From assembly GCA_034419075.1 (NCBI GenBank), contig DAOULR010000001.1, positions 12,235-76,234 of the forward strand: a stretch of DNA of 64,000 nt, written 5' to 3'. The DNA is from E44-bin88 sp034419075. GTDB lineage: Bacteria > Chloroflexota > Dehalococcoidia > Dehalococcoidales > BS750m-G39. A model generated the notes under the pieces. The model did no database searches. It was not told the DNA's origin and saw only the letters and a list, made by a program, of their open reading frames with translations. A program made the position numbers and the translations under genes. Positions 24,279-32,196 of the stretch are shown here, one piece after another. Positions within the stretch are counted from its first letter, which is position 1. Every line of letters begins with the position of its first letter.

Positions 24279-25199
24279 TTGGCCGAAACAAAGCAGCCCA
24301 AAATAATTGGCTTGTCATGTGGTAGAGTAAACGGCAACTGCGAAATACTTCTAAAAGAGGCCTTGATGGCCGCTGAAGAGCTGGGGGTTCAATCTGAAAT
24401 AATCCGTGCTATGGAGCTAAGAGTAAAACCATGCAAAGGTTGTGAAGCCTGCACTATAGCACTGGGAAGGGGCAAAGAACCGAGGTGTGCCATCACCGAC
24501 GATGATGTTCCCTGGATTTTGGACAAGGTTCTAGTGGAGGATTGCGCCTTGATAGTTAGTGCCCCAGTATATCACTTAAGAGCTAACTCATATTTTGAGG
24601 CAATTCACGAAAGAATGCTGCCAACCATGTTCCGGCACCCGGAAATTACTGAGAAAACAAGGATAGGTGGTATTATCTGCGTCGGCGGCGGAGAACCCGA
24701 GTGGACGCCCCTAGGTCTCACCTCGATTAACATTTTTATCCAGCATACCCGCAAGCTGGTCGACCAGATGCAGTCCAATTTTTATCAGCGACCGGGCTCA
24801 GTCCTGCTGGAGAAGAAATACATTGAACGAGCCAGAAAACTGGGACAGAATGTGGCCAGGGCGATGATGATGCCGATCGAAGAGGTGAAATACGTCGGCG
24901 AGGATACCGAAGCATCCTGTCCCGTCTGCCACGGCGACGTCTGGAAGGTGCCGGGCGAACTCTCTGATGTCTACTGCCCAGTATGCTGGGTACACGGAAC
25001 CATACATGCCGACGGAGACAAGCTGAAGGTTAAGTGGGACGAAGACAATGTAAAGAATCCCCGATTCTCCACAAAATTCATCGGCAAGCACCTGGATTTC
25101 ATCACCGAATCGCACCAAAAATTCTTTACCGAAGGCCAAAACAAAATAAAAGGGCAGTTAGAGAAATACACCTCGTACGGTAAAATCATAAAGCCGTGA
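24279..25199 (+). CDS. Flavodoxin-fold Fe-S flavoprotein with C-terminal zinc ribbon
   Basis: A 306-residue protein of the NADPH-dependent FMN reductase/iron-sulfur flavoprotein family: IIGLSCGRVNGNCEILLKEAL is the FMN phosphate-binding loop and CKGCEACTIALG with a later Cys (PRCAITDDD) forms a compact cluster motif. Residues from about 210 add a ribbon with CPVCHGDVW ... YCPVCW, not typical of the basic family. The TTG at 24279 is chosen because GGAGG lies eight bases upstream; an upstream TTG would remove that logic. It likely passes electrons to or from partner enzymes of the operon. Confidence 0.75.
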   Translation: MAETKQPKIIGLSCGRVNGNCEILLKEALMAAEELGVQSEIIRAMELRVKPCKGCEACTIALGRGKEPRCAITDDDVPWILDKVLVEDCALIVSAPVYHLRANSYFEAIHERMLPTMFRHPEITEKTRIGGIICVGGGEPEWTPLGLTSINIFIQHTRKLVDQMQSNFYQRPGSVLLEKKYIERARKLGQNVARAMMMPIEEVKYVGEDTEASCPVCHGDVWKVPGELSDVYCPVCWVHGTIHADGDKLKVKWDEDNVKNPRFSTKFIGKHLDFITESHQKFFTEGQNKIKGQLEKYTSYGKIIKP

Positions 25200-25262
25200 T
25201 ATTGATTCAGGTTTCAAGAATTACTAGCCCAGTTAGTAAATGGTTTGGAAAAGGGAGGGCCC

Positions 25263-25850
25263 ATGCTGTTCGAGGAAGTTAACCAGCTCTTAGAGCCAGG
25301 ATATCTGCCCATGGAAACCGGCTATTGCCGCTTACCGAACGGGCAGTCGTTTGCCGCCACTCTGGTCAGGATGCCCGGCTGCCAGGCGAAAATGCTCGAC
25401 TGGTGGTTTGGCTCTTTTCTTAGAGATACTGAGACCTATAAGCAATGGGACCCAAAAGCTCACCTGCGTTTTGAGTGGGACGATAAATGGAGTCCGGGAC
25501 ACTATATTGGTGCCAGCCACTATGGTGAGGAACACTTGGCCGGAGAGGTGCTTAAGTTCGTAGTCAAATTTGATGACCCTGCCCTATTCTTCGACACCTC
25601 CAGGTTTAAGGAAGCCAGGGTGGGGGCTGTCGTCTGTGGCCAGGGCTTTCTCCCTGACGGAACGCCGGACGGGCGTTTTGTTCATCTTGCCCGCGATACC
25701 GACTATGGCTGCGAAGTACGCAGCCGATTCTGGATTTATAGTGGCGACGAGAAGATAGCCCGGGGGCATATGGAGCATTGTCTTTCTGAAATGGGTTATA
25801 TGGCTGACTTGCTACCTAGTGTCTATCCCAAGGAGCCTGGTGACCAATAG
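25263..25850 (+). CDS. DAPG-hydrolase (PhlG)-like protein
   Basis: A 195-residue protein with the block MPGCQAKMLDWWFGSF followed by TYKQWDPKAHLRFEW, strongly reminiscent of 2,4-diacetylphloroglucinol hydrolase PhlG, a zinc enzyme that hydrolyses a C-C bond next to a carbonyl. Candidate metal ligands are His residues in GASHYGEEHL, FVHLARD and GHMEHCL. It is shorter than PhlG by about a third, mainly at the N-terminus. GGGAGGG just before ATG 25263 decides the start. It ends the plus-strand operon and faces the CoA-transferase genes. A C-C hydrolase role fits the locus but is inferred. Confidence 0.6.
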   Translation: MLFEEVNQLLEPGYLPMETGYCRLPNGQSFAATLVRMPGCQAKMLDWWFGSFLRDTETYKQWDPKAHLRFEWDDKWSPGHYIGASHYGEEHLAGEVLKFVVKFDDPALFFDTSRFKEARVGAVVCGQGFLPDGTPDGRFVHLARDTDYGCEVRSRFWIYSGDEKIARGHMEHCLSEMGYMADLLPSVYPKEPGDQ

Positions 25851-25862
25851 TTATCAGTGGGC

Positions 25863-25887
25863 CGGTAACGGCAACGCGCTTACCGTT
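25863..25887. terminator. Possible bidirectional terminator between convergent genes
   Basis: CGGTAA and TTACCG enclose an 11-base loop and are followed by TTTTA. The hairpin lies in the 37-base gap between the convergent genes ending at 25850 and 25888. The stem is short, so the call is tentative. Confidence 0.35.
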
Positions 25888-26667
25888 TTACTTTCCCAAT
25901 ACTATGCCCGCGGGGTCTATTTCCTCACGCAGTATTCTTAAATGCTCCTCTGAAGGCTCGGGACTGGTGGCAACCTTGTCAGGAATGATAATTTCAAAGC
26001 CGCTGTTCTCTTTTACCTCGGCTATACTCACGCCCGGATGTAACGAGATTAATTTAAGCCTTTTTGTTTCCTCATCGAAGCCATAGATGCCCAGTTGGGT
26101 GATAACCCGATACGGTCCTGTGCCGGCCGGTAATCCGACCCTTTCCCTACCCCCCGGCCCGTCTAAGTAGCCGGGGGTGGTTAAGAAATCGACCTTGCTG
26201 ACGAAGGTTCTCTTTGACTGATTGGTAATAGTGGTTATGAGCCTTTGCGAGAAAGAGGCTACATCATTAGCCCCGCCACTACCGGGCAAGCGAACTTTGG
26301 GCAAGTCATGGTCACCTATAACGGTAGTGTTGATATTTCCGTACCTGTCCATCTGGGCGGCGCCTAGGAATCCAAAATCTATATATCCCGCTTGGGAAAT
26401 TGACATAACATCGTGCATGCTGGAGGCAGCTATAGCTCGATGAAAGGTTCTGGATTCGCCAACCGATATGGCTAGTTCAGGTAGCTGAGGTCCTACCCCA
26501 CCAGCCTCAAACACGATAAGTAAATTAGGGGCATGCGTTTTCTGCGCCAGTGTGGCGGCTATTATGGGAAGCCCCGTGCCCACAAAAACAGATTTTTTGT
26601 CCTCTAAGACACTGGCGCCACTGAATGCCAGGAATTCCCTTAGATTATATCTATCTTCTTTTATCAT
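25888..26667 (-). CDS. CoA-transferase family subunit B (Gct/IpdB-like)
   Basis: A 259-residue class I CoA-transferase-fold subunit. It has the pieces seen in glutaconate CoA-transferase B and in IpdB of actinobacterial steroid catabolism: FEAGGVGPQLPELAISVGES, FGFLGAAQMDRYGNINTTV, LPGSGGANDVAS, and LISLHPGVSIAEVKENSGFE. The Glu in FEAGG is a candidate nucleophile. In IpdAB the same fold hydrolyses a ring of a steroid-derived diketone CoA ester instead of moving CoA, so function is ambiguous. It follows its partner subunit gene by 37 bases. Confidence 0.82.
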   Translation of the reverse strand: MIKEDRYNLREFLAFSGASVLEDKKSVFVGTGLPIIAATLAQKTHAPNLLIVFEAGGVGPQLPELAISVGESRTFHRAIAASSMHDVMSISQAGYIDFGFLGAAQMDRYGNINTTVIGDHDLPKVRLPGSGGANDVASFSQRLITTITNQSKRTFVSKVDFLTTPGYLDGPGGRERVGLPAGTGPYRVITQLGIYGFDEETKRLKLISLHPGVSIAEVKENSGFEIIIPDKVATSPEPSEEHLRILREEIDPAGIVLGK

Positions 26668-26704
26668 ACATCTAAATCCCCGCTTTCCTAAGTAAGGCCG
26701 AAAC

Positions 26705-27715
26705 CTATTTCCGCCATGGAGCCCTCATTGGTTCTTTAAGGAATTCCCTCCTCTTCAAGTAGTCCAAGCGCTCTATGCCACCGCAAAGCTCCAGATAGTC
26801 CTCAAAGTTATTAACGCTAAAAACATATTTCTGCAGGTACTCATCCACACCCGGTGCGGTTTTACTCAGCTTGAGCCATTCCGCTATGTGGTCTTCGTCA
26901 TAGTAATACATCCCGGGCATCTCAGTGGGGTGTGAGCCATACGGAGCTTCAACAACGGCATCGACGACAAAGAAGGGGATGCTTGTTTTCCAGGGTTCTC
27001 CCCGGATAGATTCATTATCTATTATTTCCTCGGTAGTAATTATTAGTCTCCGAGCGCACCTGGAGAGTTCAAAGTCTTCCACCAAGATGCCATCTATTTG
27101 AGCATTACCATATACGTCACAACGGTGGACATGGATGAAGGCCACATCAGGATAAGCCGCCGGAATCAGATTGATTGGCTTGCCCGAGAAGGGGTCAGTG
27201 ACTACCTTGCAACTACTATAACTACCGGTATCAGTACCAAGCAGGTTACGACTGGGTATAAAGGGAAGCCCCATCATCGCCGCCAGCCACCGCCATTGGT
27301 AGCCGGCGTTGCTGGTTTCGGCAACTACCTTACATTGGCCACTCTCTACCATCCTCCTCGAAGCCGGAGATAATCCCCTAAGCTCATGGCCGAAGGAATA
27401 CGCCACCTCTACCTTATTTACACAGCCTGAACCTACTAAAAGGTCAAGGTCATGGACGGCGGTTTTACCAGCCATACTCAGATTACGCTTCTTTTGCCTG
27501 ATTATCTCGTAAATGATAGACATGGACACTCTTACGTGCCCGAACCCACCACTAGCGATAAAATCTCCATCATGAACAAATTTAGAGACGGTCTCCTGGG
27601 CTGACATGGTTTTATCCTTTAGCTCGCGAGACTTGTTTTCAATCACCCATCTTCTAGCCTCATCCGGGTCGTGCCAACCCAAAAGTTCTCCTTTGCCTTC
27701 TTTTAGTACCTCCAT
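26705..27715 (-). CDS. CoA-transferase family subunit A (Gct/IpdA-like)
   Basis: A 336-residue subunit with GDFIASGGFGHVRVSMSIIY near the N-terminus, FIHVHRCDVYGNAQIDG in the middle and VVDAVVEAPYGSHPTEMPG towards the end, the layout of GctA and of IpdA. The C-terminal tail (SVNNFEDYLELCGGIERL) also fits. About 50 N-terminal residues (GWHDPDEARRWVIENKSREL) precede the usual fold start. Together with the next gene it should form an alpha/beta heteromer acting on CoA esters. TGAGGAGGCG precedes the ATG. It is part of the minus-strand run from the TRAP genes. Confidence 0.82.
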   Translation of the reverse strand: MEVLKEGKGELLGWHDPDEARRWVIENKSRELKDKTMSAQETVSKFVHDGDFIASGGFGHVRVSMSIIYEIIRQKKRNLSMAGKTAVHDLDLLVGSGCVNKVEVAYSFGHELRGLSPASRRMVESGQCKVVAETSNAGYQWRWLAAMMGLPFIPSRNLLGTDTGSYSSCKVVTDPFSGKPINLIPAAYPDVAFIHVHRCDVYGNAQIDGILVEDFELSRCARRLIITTEEIIDNESIRGEPWKTSIPFFVVDAVVEAPYGSHPTEMPGMYYYDEDHIAEWLKLSKTAPGVDEYLQKYVFSVNNFEDYLELCGGIERLDYLKRREFLKEPMRAPWRK

Positions 27716-27752
27716 CTTCGCCTCCTCAATTTAAATAACCTAACTCGAGCTA

Positions 27753-27758
27753 ATTATA
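27753..27758 (-). promoter_or_regulatory. Possible internal -10 element before the CoA-transferase pair
   Basis: On the minus strand TATAAT lies about 35 bases before the subunit A start. The -35 region is poor. It could give separate expression of the two CoA-transferase genes, which otherwise follow the molybdoenzyme gene by 72 bases. Confidence 0.3.
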
Positions 27759-27787
27759 GCCGGCTCTCCTATCAAAAATACATTTTA

Positions 27788-29911
27788 TCACGCCTTATAG
27801 ATCCTGCAGAGCAGCGCCCGGAATGTCACCGAGCCCATGGCCGGGTCGTAGGGAGGTTCGTTGCTGGTGAGGACGTTGGCGTTGCTTTTCCATAAACCAT
27901 GGTCCGGGGCTGGGTCTTCAGGGTACCACCATGATGCTTGGGCCGCCACCACTCTGGGGTCCAACCCGGCAAAAAGTTCAGCTAGTTGCTTTATTCTACC
28001 CCTCGGCGTTTCAATCCACACCCATTCTCCATCCTTAATCCCCAGCTTTTCCGCAGTCTCAGGATGGATTTGCACTATTGGGTATGGCTGTCTTTCTCGC
28101 AACCGGGGTAGCTGACGGTATTGGGAATGAAAATAGTAGGGCGAGCGAGCGCCCGTAGAAAGGATAAAGGGATATTCCTGAGCCAGTTCTGGAGTTGAAT
28201 AAGGGCTTTCGTTGGGTTCAATATAATAGGGCAGGGGGTCATAACCGAGCTTTTCCATTTTAGTCGAGTAGAGTTCCACTTTTCCTGTATTGGTGGCAAA
28301 GCCGCCCCCCTTTCTCCAGTAGTCTGTCTTATATTTATAGTAGGGCTGCTCTTTGCCCATCTTGGCCAGAAATCCCAACCGACTAAATTCCTTCCAGGTT
28401 ATATTGGCTTTTCTCAGTTCGTAATCAAGCATCTCTTCAACGCTGTCAAACCAGTATTCGGGGGCAAGCCTTTTGCCAAGCTCATTGAATATCTTGTTGT
28501 CTGGCCAGGCTTCTCCCGGAGGGTCTACCACTTTGTTTATGGCACCAATAATGAAACGAGGGTGCATATCATGAATGTCATCTGTCTCCAGCCAGTGGGC
28601 CGCCGGCAGGACTATGTCAGCATACTCGGCAGTGGGGGACATATAAAGGTCGACTACGGATAAAAACTCTACGTTTAATAGGGCCTCTTTTACTTCTTTA
28701 GTATTGGGGTAAGCCACCAGCGGGTTAGTTCCCTGGAGATGCATGACCCGGATGGGGGCAGTCCCTTCCTTCAACTGCTTAAACATGGTATGCATATGAG
28801 CCATGGCGAGAGAACCCAGTAGCTTAAATCTATCGGCTCCGATGGCGGTCTCCTTCGGTGCCGGCACCTCCCTGGCGAAATCTTCCAGCGGACCGGTATC
28901 GGGGGGCACCCAGTTAATCATGCTGCCCGGTCTTTCTATATTTCCCGTAACCGCCATAAGGCAGACTATCGCCCTCAGGGTCTGTACGGAATTATTGTTG
29001 GCCTCCAGGGCTTCTCCCATCTGGATGCAGGCGGGCTTAACCGTAGCCAGTATCCTGGCGGCCTTTACGATTTTTTCCTGCGGGACCCAGCTTATTTCGG
29101 ACACTCTTGCCGGAGGATAGTCTTGAACCCTTTGCTTAAGCTTGTCGAAGCCATACGTCCAGTTCTCGACGAACTCCCGGTCATACAGCTCCTCGTTGAT
29201 TATCACGTTGAGCATGCCGAGGGCCAGGGCGGCATCGGTGCCGGGCCTGACCTGCAGCCATAGGTCGGCTCTGCCGGCCAGGCGGGTAGCCCTGGGGTCG
29301 ATGAGTATCAAATGCTCCGCCTTCTTCAGCGAATTAAGAAACCAGACCGCCATCTCGCCGTCGGCGTTAGTGATTTCCAGTTGTTTTCCCCAGGAAATCT
29401 GAGTCTTGGGGTACTCCCCACCCCAGCCGTGGTAATCACAATACAGTCTGCCCCCGACCATCATGCCGAAAACGGCTAGCTTCGGGCCATAGCAGAAATC
29501 GGTGGGCGCGCCCATGTTTGGCGTGCCGATAGAGCGGGCAAACCTGAAGGTGTATCTATTGTAGCCCCGGCCGGTTCCCTGGCAGATAGCTACGGAACTG
29601 GCTCCTGATTCTTCAATACTGCCCTTTATTTTACCGGCAACTGTCTCTAAGGCTTCTTCCCAACTGATTCTTTGCCACTGACATCCTCCCCTCTCCCCTT
29701 TTCTCTTCATGGGATATAGAATCCGGTTGGGGTTGTAAACATCCTGAATGCTGGCCAGACCCTTGGCGCACATCGTTCCTCTGGTTGCTGAATCCGGGTT
29801 GCCTTCAACACGGGTTATCCTGCCGTTCTCCACAGTAGCCAGTACCCCGCAGCCGCCGTGGCAGCTCTTGCAGGTAGTCTTGATAACGGCTTTATCAGTG
29901 CGTCCTTCCAT
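27788..29911 (-). CDS. Molybdopterin (DMSO-reductase family) enzyme, acetylene-hydratase-like
   Basis: A 707-residue bis-MGD enzyme. The N-terminal 4Fe-4S site is Cys14, Cys17, Cys21 and Cys48 (CKSCHGGC ... GTMCAKG), and Cys140 in TDFCYG is the likely Mo ligand. The tail block GKVELYSTKMEKLGYDPLPY and INEELYDREFVENW resemble acetylene hydratase and its uncharacterised relatives. The acetylene hydratase Asp next to the second cluster Cys is His18 here, so that activity is not expected. There is no Tat signal, so it is cytoplasmic. A TTG at 29938 could add nine residues. It lies between the crotonase and CoA-transferase genes; it may hydrate, hydroxylate or reduce the ring substrate. Confidence 0.85.
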   Translation of the reverse strand: MEGRTDKAVIKTTCKSCHGGCGVLATVENGRITRVEGNPDSATRGTMCAKGLASIQDVYNPNRILYPMKRKGERGGCQWQRISWEEALETVAGKIKGSIEESGASSVAICQGTGRGYNRYTFRFARSIGTPNMGAPTDFCYGPKLAVFGMMVGGRLYCDYHGWGGEYPKTQISWGKQLEITNADGEMAVWFLNSLKKAEHLILIDPRATRLAGRADLWLQVRPGTDAALALGMLNVIINEELYDREFVENWTYGFDKLKQRVQDYPPARVSEISWVPQEKIVKAARILATVKPACIQMGEALEANNNSVQTLRAIVCLMAVTGNIERPGSMINWVPPDTGPLEDFAREVPAPKETAIGADRFKLLGSLAMAHMHTMFKQLKEGTAPIRVMHLQGTNPLVAYPNTKEVKEALLNVEFLSVVDLYMSPTAEYADIVLPAAHWLETDDIHDMHPRFIIGAINKVVDPPGEAWPDNKIFNELGKRLAPEYWFDSVEEMLDYELRKANITWKEFSRLGFLAKMGKEQPYYKYKTDYWRKGGGFATNTGKVELYSTKMEKLGYDPLPYYIEPNESPYSTPELAQEYPFILSTGARSPYYFHSQYRQLPRLRERQPYPIVQIHPETAEKLGIKDGEWVWIETPRGRIKQLAELFAGLDPRVVAAQASWWYPEDPAPDHGLWKSNANVLTSNEPPYDPAMGSVTFRALLCRIYKA

Positions 29912-29948
29912 ACCGGCTGTCTCTATGACCCCAGTCAACAGGCGCTAT

Positions 29949-30866
29949 TTACTTCTTTTCTTTGTGCTTGCTTTTTTCCGTTTTCTTGCTCTCTTCAGCA
30001 AGCTTCTTGGCGCGTTCCTCATCGTGGAAAAGGACCTCTTTGCCGGCAAACCATTCTCTGGAGCTGATATTGGCATGCTCCACATTCTTGCAGAAGTCTC
30101 CGAACATTTCCGTGCCGAAGGTCATGTCAAGGTCGTCAACAATGCGCTGCTTCCAAGGTCTTTTAACAACCTGAGCGGTCAGGCGTCTGACGGTGCGGTG
30201 CCGGGCCATGATGAAATCGGCGATTTCATACGCTCTGGGGATCAACCTGTCGTATGGAACCACTTCGTTTACCAAGCCATATTCCAGACACTGCTGTGCG
30301 GTGAGCTTCTGACTCATATACATGGCGTACGCGGCTCTCCGGATGCCCATAAGCTCAATTAAGCAGCTGTGGATGCCGTCCCCGGGGACGATATCATACA
30401 GGAAGTGTGGGTCAGCAATTACGGCATCTTCGGCCATAATGCAGATATCGCACATCAGCGCCAGTTCGGCGTGTCCGCCGGTCCCGTTCAGCACGCCAAT
30501 CGTCGGAACCTCTACGTCCTGAATCATGGCGATAAGCATCCGGCGACCGTCAATGAACATATGCTCATACCTGGTGTATTCCGGTTCTGTTATCTCCGGC
30601 TTCCAGCTTTCGGGCTCGAATTCGATAATCCAGTCTTTTCCTGTCCCGGTAAAGATTACCAACTCAATGTCAGAGTCGCTGCCTACAGTACGCCACATCT
30701 GGCCTATCGCCCGGTGCAGTTCCATACTCCATAACTGCGGCCCTCCGTTTGTATGCATCCTGACCAGAAGTACGCCGTCATCGCGCTTTTCCATAATGAA
30801 GTGCTCTTTGAACATCTCCTTATAGTCTTCGTAATTTGGCCACTTCACGAACTTTGTCCGAGGCAT
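29949..30866 (-). CDS. Crotonase-fold beta-diketone hydrolase, 6-oxocamphor-hydrolase-like (copy 1)
   Basis: A 305-residue crotonase-superfamily protein. It carries the residue set I know for 6-oxocamphor hydrolase: His51 (MELHRAIG), His132 (GGHAELALMCD), His154 (DPHFLYDIV), Asp163 (VPGDGIH) and a Glu near 253, instead of the two catalytic Glu of enoyl-CoA hydratases. That enzyme opens bicyclic beta-diketones by a retro-Claisen step. The Lys-rich end (KKTEKSKHKEKK) is unusual. GGAGG precedes the ATG. It is in one operon with copy 2 and the TRAP genes. The substrate is unknown. Confidence 0.72.
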   Translation of the reverse strand: MPRTKFVKWPNYEDYKEMFKEHFIMEKRDDGVLLVRMHTNGGPQLWSMELHRAIGQMWRTVGSDSDIELVIFTGTGKDWIIEFEPESWKPEITEPEYTRYEHMFIDGRRMLIAMIQDVEVPTIGVLNGTGGHAELALMCDICIMAEDAVIADPHFLYDIVPGDGIHSCLIELMGIRRAAYAMYMSQKLTAQQCLEYGLVNEVVPYDRLIPRAYEIADFIMARHRTVRRLTAQVVKRPWKQRIVDDLDMTFGTEMFGDFCKNVEHANISSREWFAGKEVLFHDEERAKKLAEESKKTEKSKHKEKK

Positions 30867-30972
30867 AATGATTCCTCCTTTATTTTAGGATTTATTTTGG
30901 CTCTTGATGGCTCGCTTCTTAAAACCAAGCAAAGACTTCCCGGTTTAAAAGCTCATACCGCACCGGTTGGAC

Positions 30973-31968
30973 CTATTTTATCTCGTCTTCCTCTTGGCCG
31001 CCGTTAATGCGGGGACGGATGACCTTACCCTTCCTCTCGGCTTTGCGAACCAGGTCGGCTTCTTCGTGAGCCCAGTGCCAGTAATTAACCTCGTGGGGCG
31101 AATGCTCGGTGGCGGTGACGTACATCTCGCTGGCAAAGGAGCCACGCACCTCGTTTGCGATATCTTCCTTCCAGGGCTTGCGGAGTATCTGGGTAGTAAT
31201 ACGCCGGGTTACTCTAGAACCGGTGCACATAATGAGCTCAGCGATTTCCCAGGCGCGTTTGTAGCAGGATTCGAGGTCAGGGCAGATCTCATTGACCATA
31301 CCGAGAGCAAGGGCCTTTCGGGCCGTGATGATCTCTCCGGTTAGCTCAGCATAAGCGAATCTCTTGCGGCCCATGAGCTCGCGCCAGGGGATCTGAATGC
31401 CGTCACCGGGAACCATGTTGACGCGGAAATGCATATCCGTCGTCCAGGCATCCTCAGTGCAGAGGGTGATATCGCTTAACAGTACCAGGTCCGTGTGGAA
31501 GGCGGCGCCGTTCCAAATCCCGATGGTGGGAACCTCAACGTCAAAAATCTGACCTTCTATGTCATTGGTGCCGTCATAGTACTGATATTCATACATCCTC
31601 CAGGCCACTTCCGGGTTCGAGGCAAACTCGGTAGCCGGTTCCCATTTTTGAGTCTTTTCATTGAACTTGCCGATGCCTTTAGTGAAATCCTTGCCCATGC
31701 CGCCCAGGATTATGACCTCATTGTCCGGGTCCCGGCCTGCCCAGTCGAAAAAGTAGTGCAGGGCTTGGTGGTGGGAAGCCCCCCACTGCATGCTGTCGCC
31801 GTTGGAATGAAGCCGCGCTTCGAGGATGCCATTCTTCCGCTTCATCAGGAGGCAATGCTTGAGCTTTTCCGAGTACTCTTCAAAAGGCACATGGGGAATA
31901 GTCCCTATTTCCTCATGCGGCATCTCCTTGCGCTTTCCAGCATCGGATTCATAATTGGCTCTAATCAT
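30973..31968 (-). CDS. Crotonase-fold beta-diketone hydrolase, 6-oxocamphor-hydrolase-like (copy 2)
   Basis: A 331-residue paralogue of the following gene, with the same key positions: His66/67 (ASHHQALHY), His158 (AAFHTDLVLLSD), His180 (TDMHFRVN) and Asp189 (MVPGDGI). It has a longer N-terminal arm (about 30 residues) and an inserted segment near 95-120 (GIGKFNEKTQKWEPATEF). The classic enoyl-CoA hydratase Glu pair is absent. Copy 1 and copy 2 could form a heteromer or act on successive rings; both are inferences. GGAGG precedes the ATG; the 228-base gap to dctM shows no gene. Confidence 0.72.
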   Translation of the reverse strand: MIRANYESDAGKRKEMPHEEIGTIPHVPFEEYSEKLKHCLLMKRKNGILEARLHSNGDSMQWGASHHQALHYFFDWAGRDPDNEVIILGGMGKDFTKGIGKFNEKTQKWEPATEFASNPEVAWRMYEYQYYDGTNDIEGQIFDVEVPTIGIWNGAAFHTDLVLLSDITLCTEDAWTTDMHFRVNMVPGDGIQIPWRELMGRKRFAYAELTGEIITARKALALGMVNEICPDLESCYKRAWEIAELIMCTGSRVTRRITTQILRKPWKEDIANEVRGSFASEMYVTATEHSPHEVNYWHWAHEEADLVRKAERKGKVIRPRINGGQEEDEIK

Positions 31969-32196
31969 TATTTTCTCCCTCCTTTTACTAACTTCACAGG
32001 AATTTTTGACCTGCCCTCACTAATGATACCACTCTTTAAATAATTATTGACGAAATACACTCTCCTCCTGCAATGTGTCAAGCAACCACAATCCTTCTCA
32101 AATCAAAGCTCCGGCGATGCGCTGGGGTTAATAGCCAAGCCAAATGAGCTTCCCTAAAGCAACCCAGTACACTGATGCCTACACTACTTTTCTATT

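Noticed and set aside
31969..32196. A separate minus-strand promoter for the crotonase genes (TTGACA at 32081-32076)
   Set aside because: No acceptable -10 element lies at 16-18 bases; read-through from the TRAP genes is simpler.
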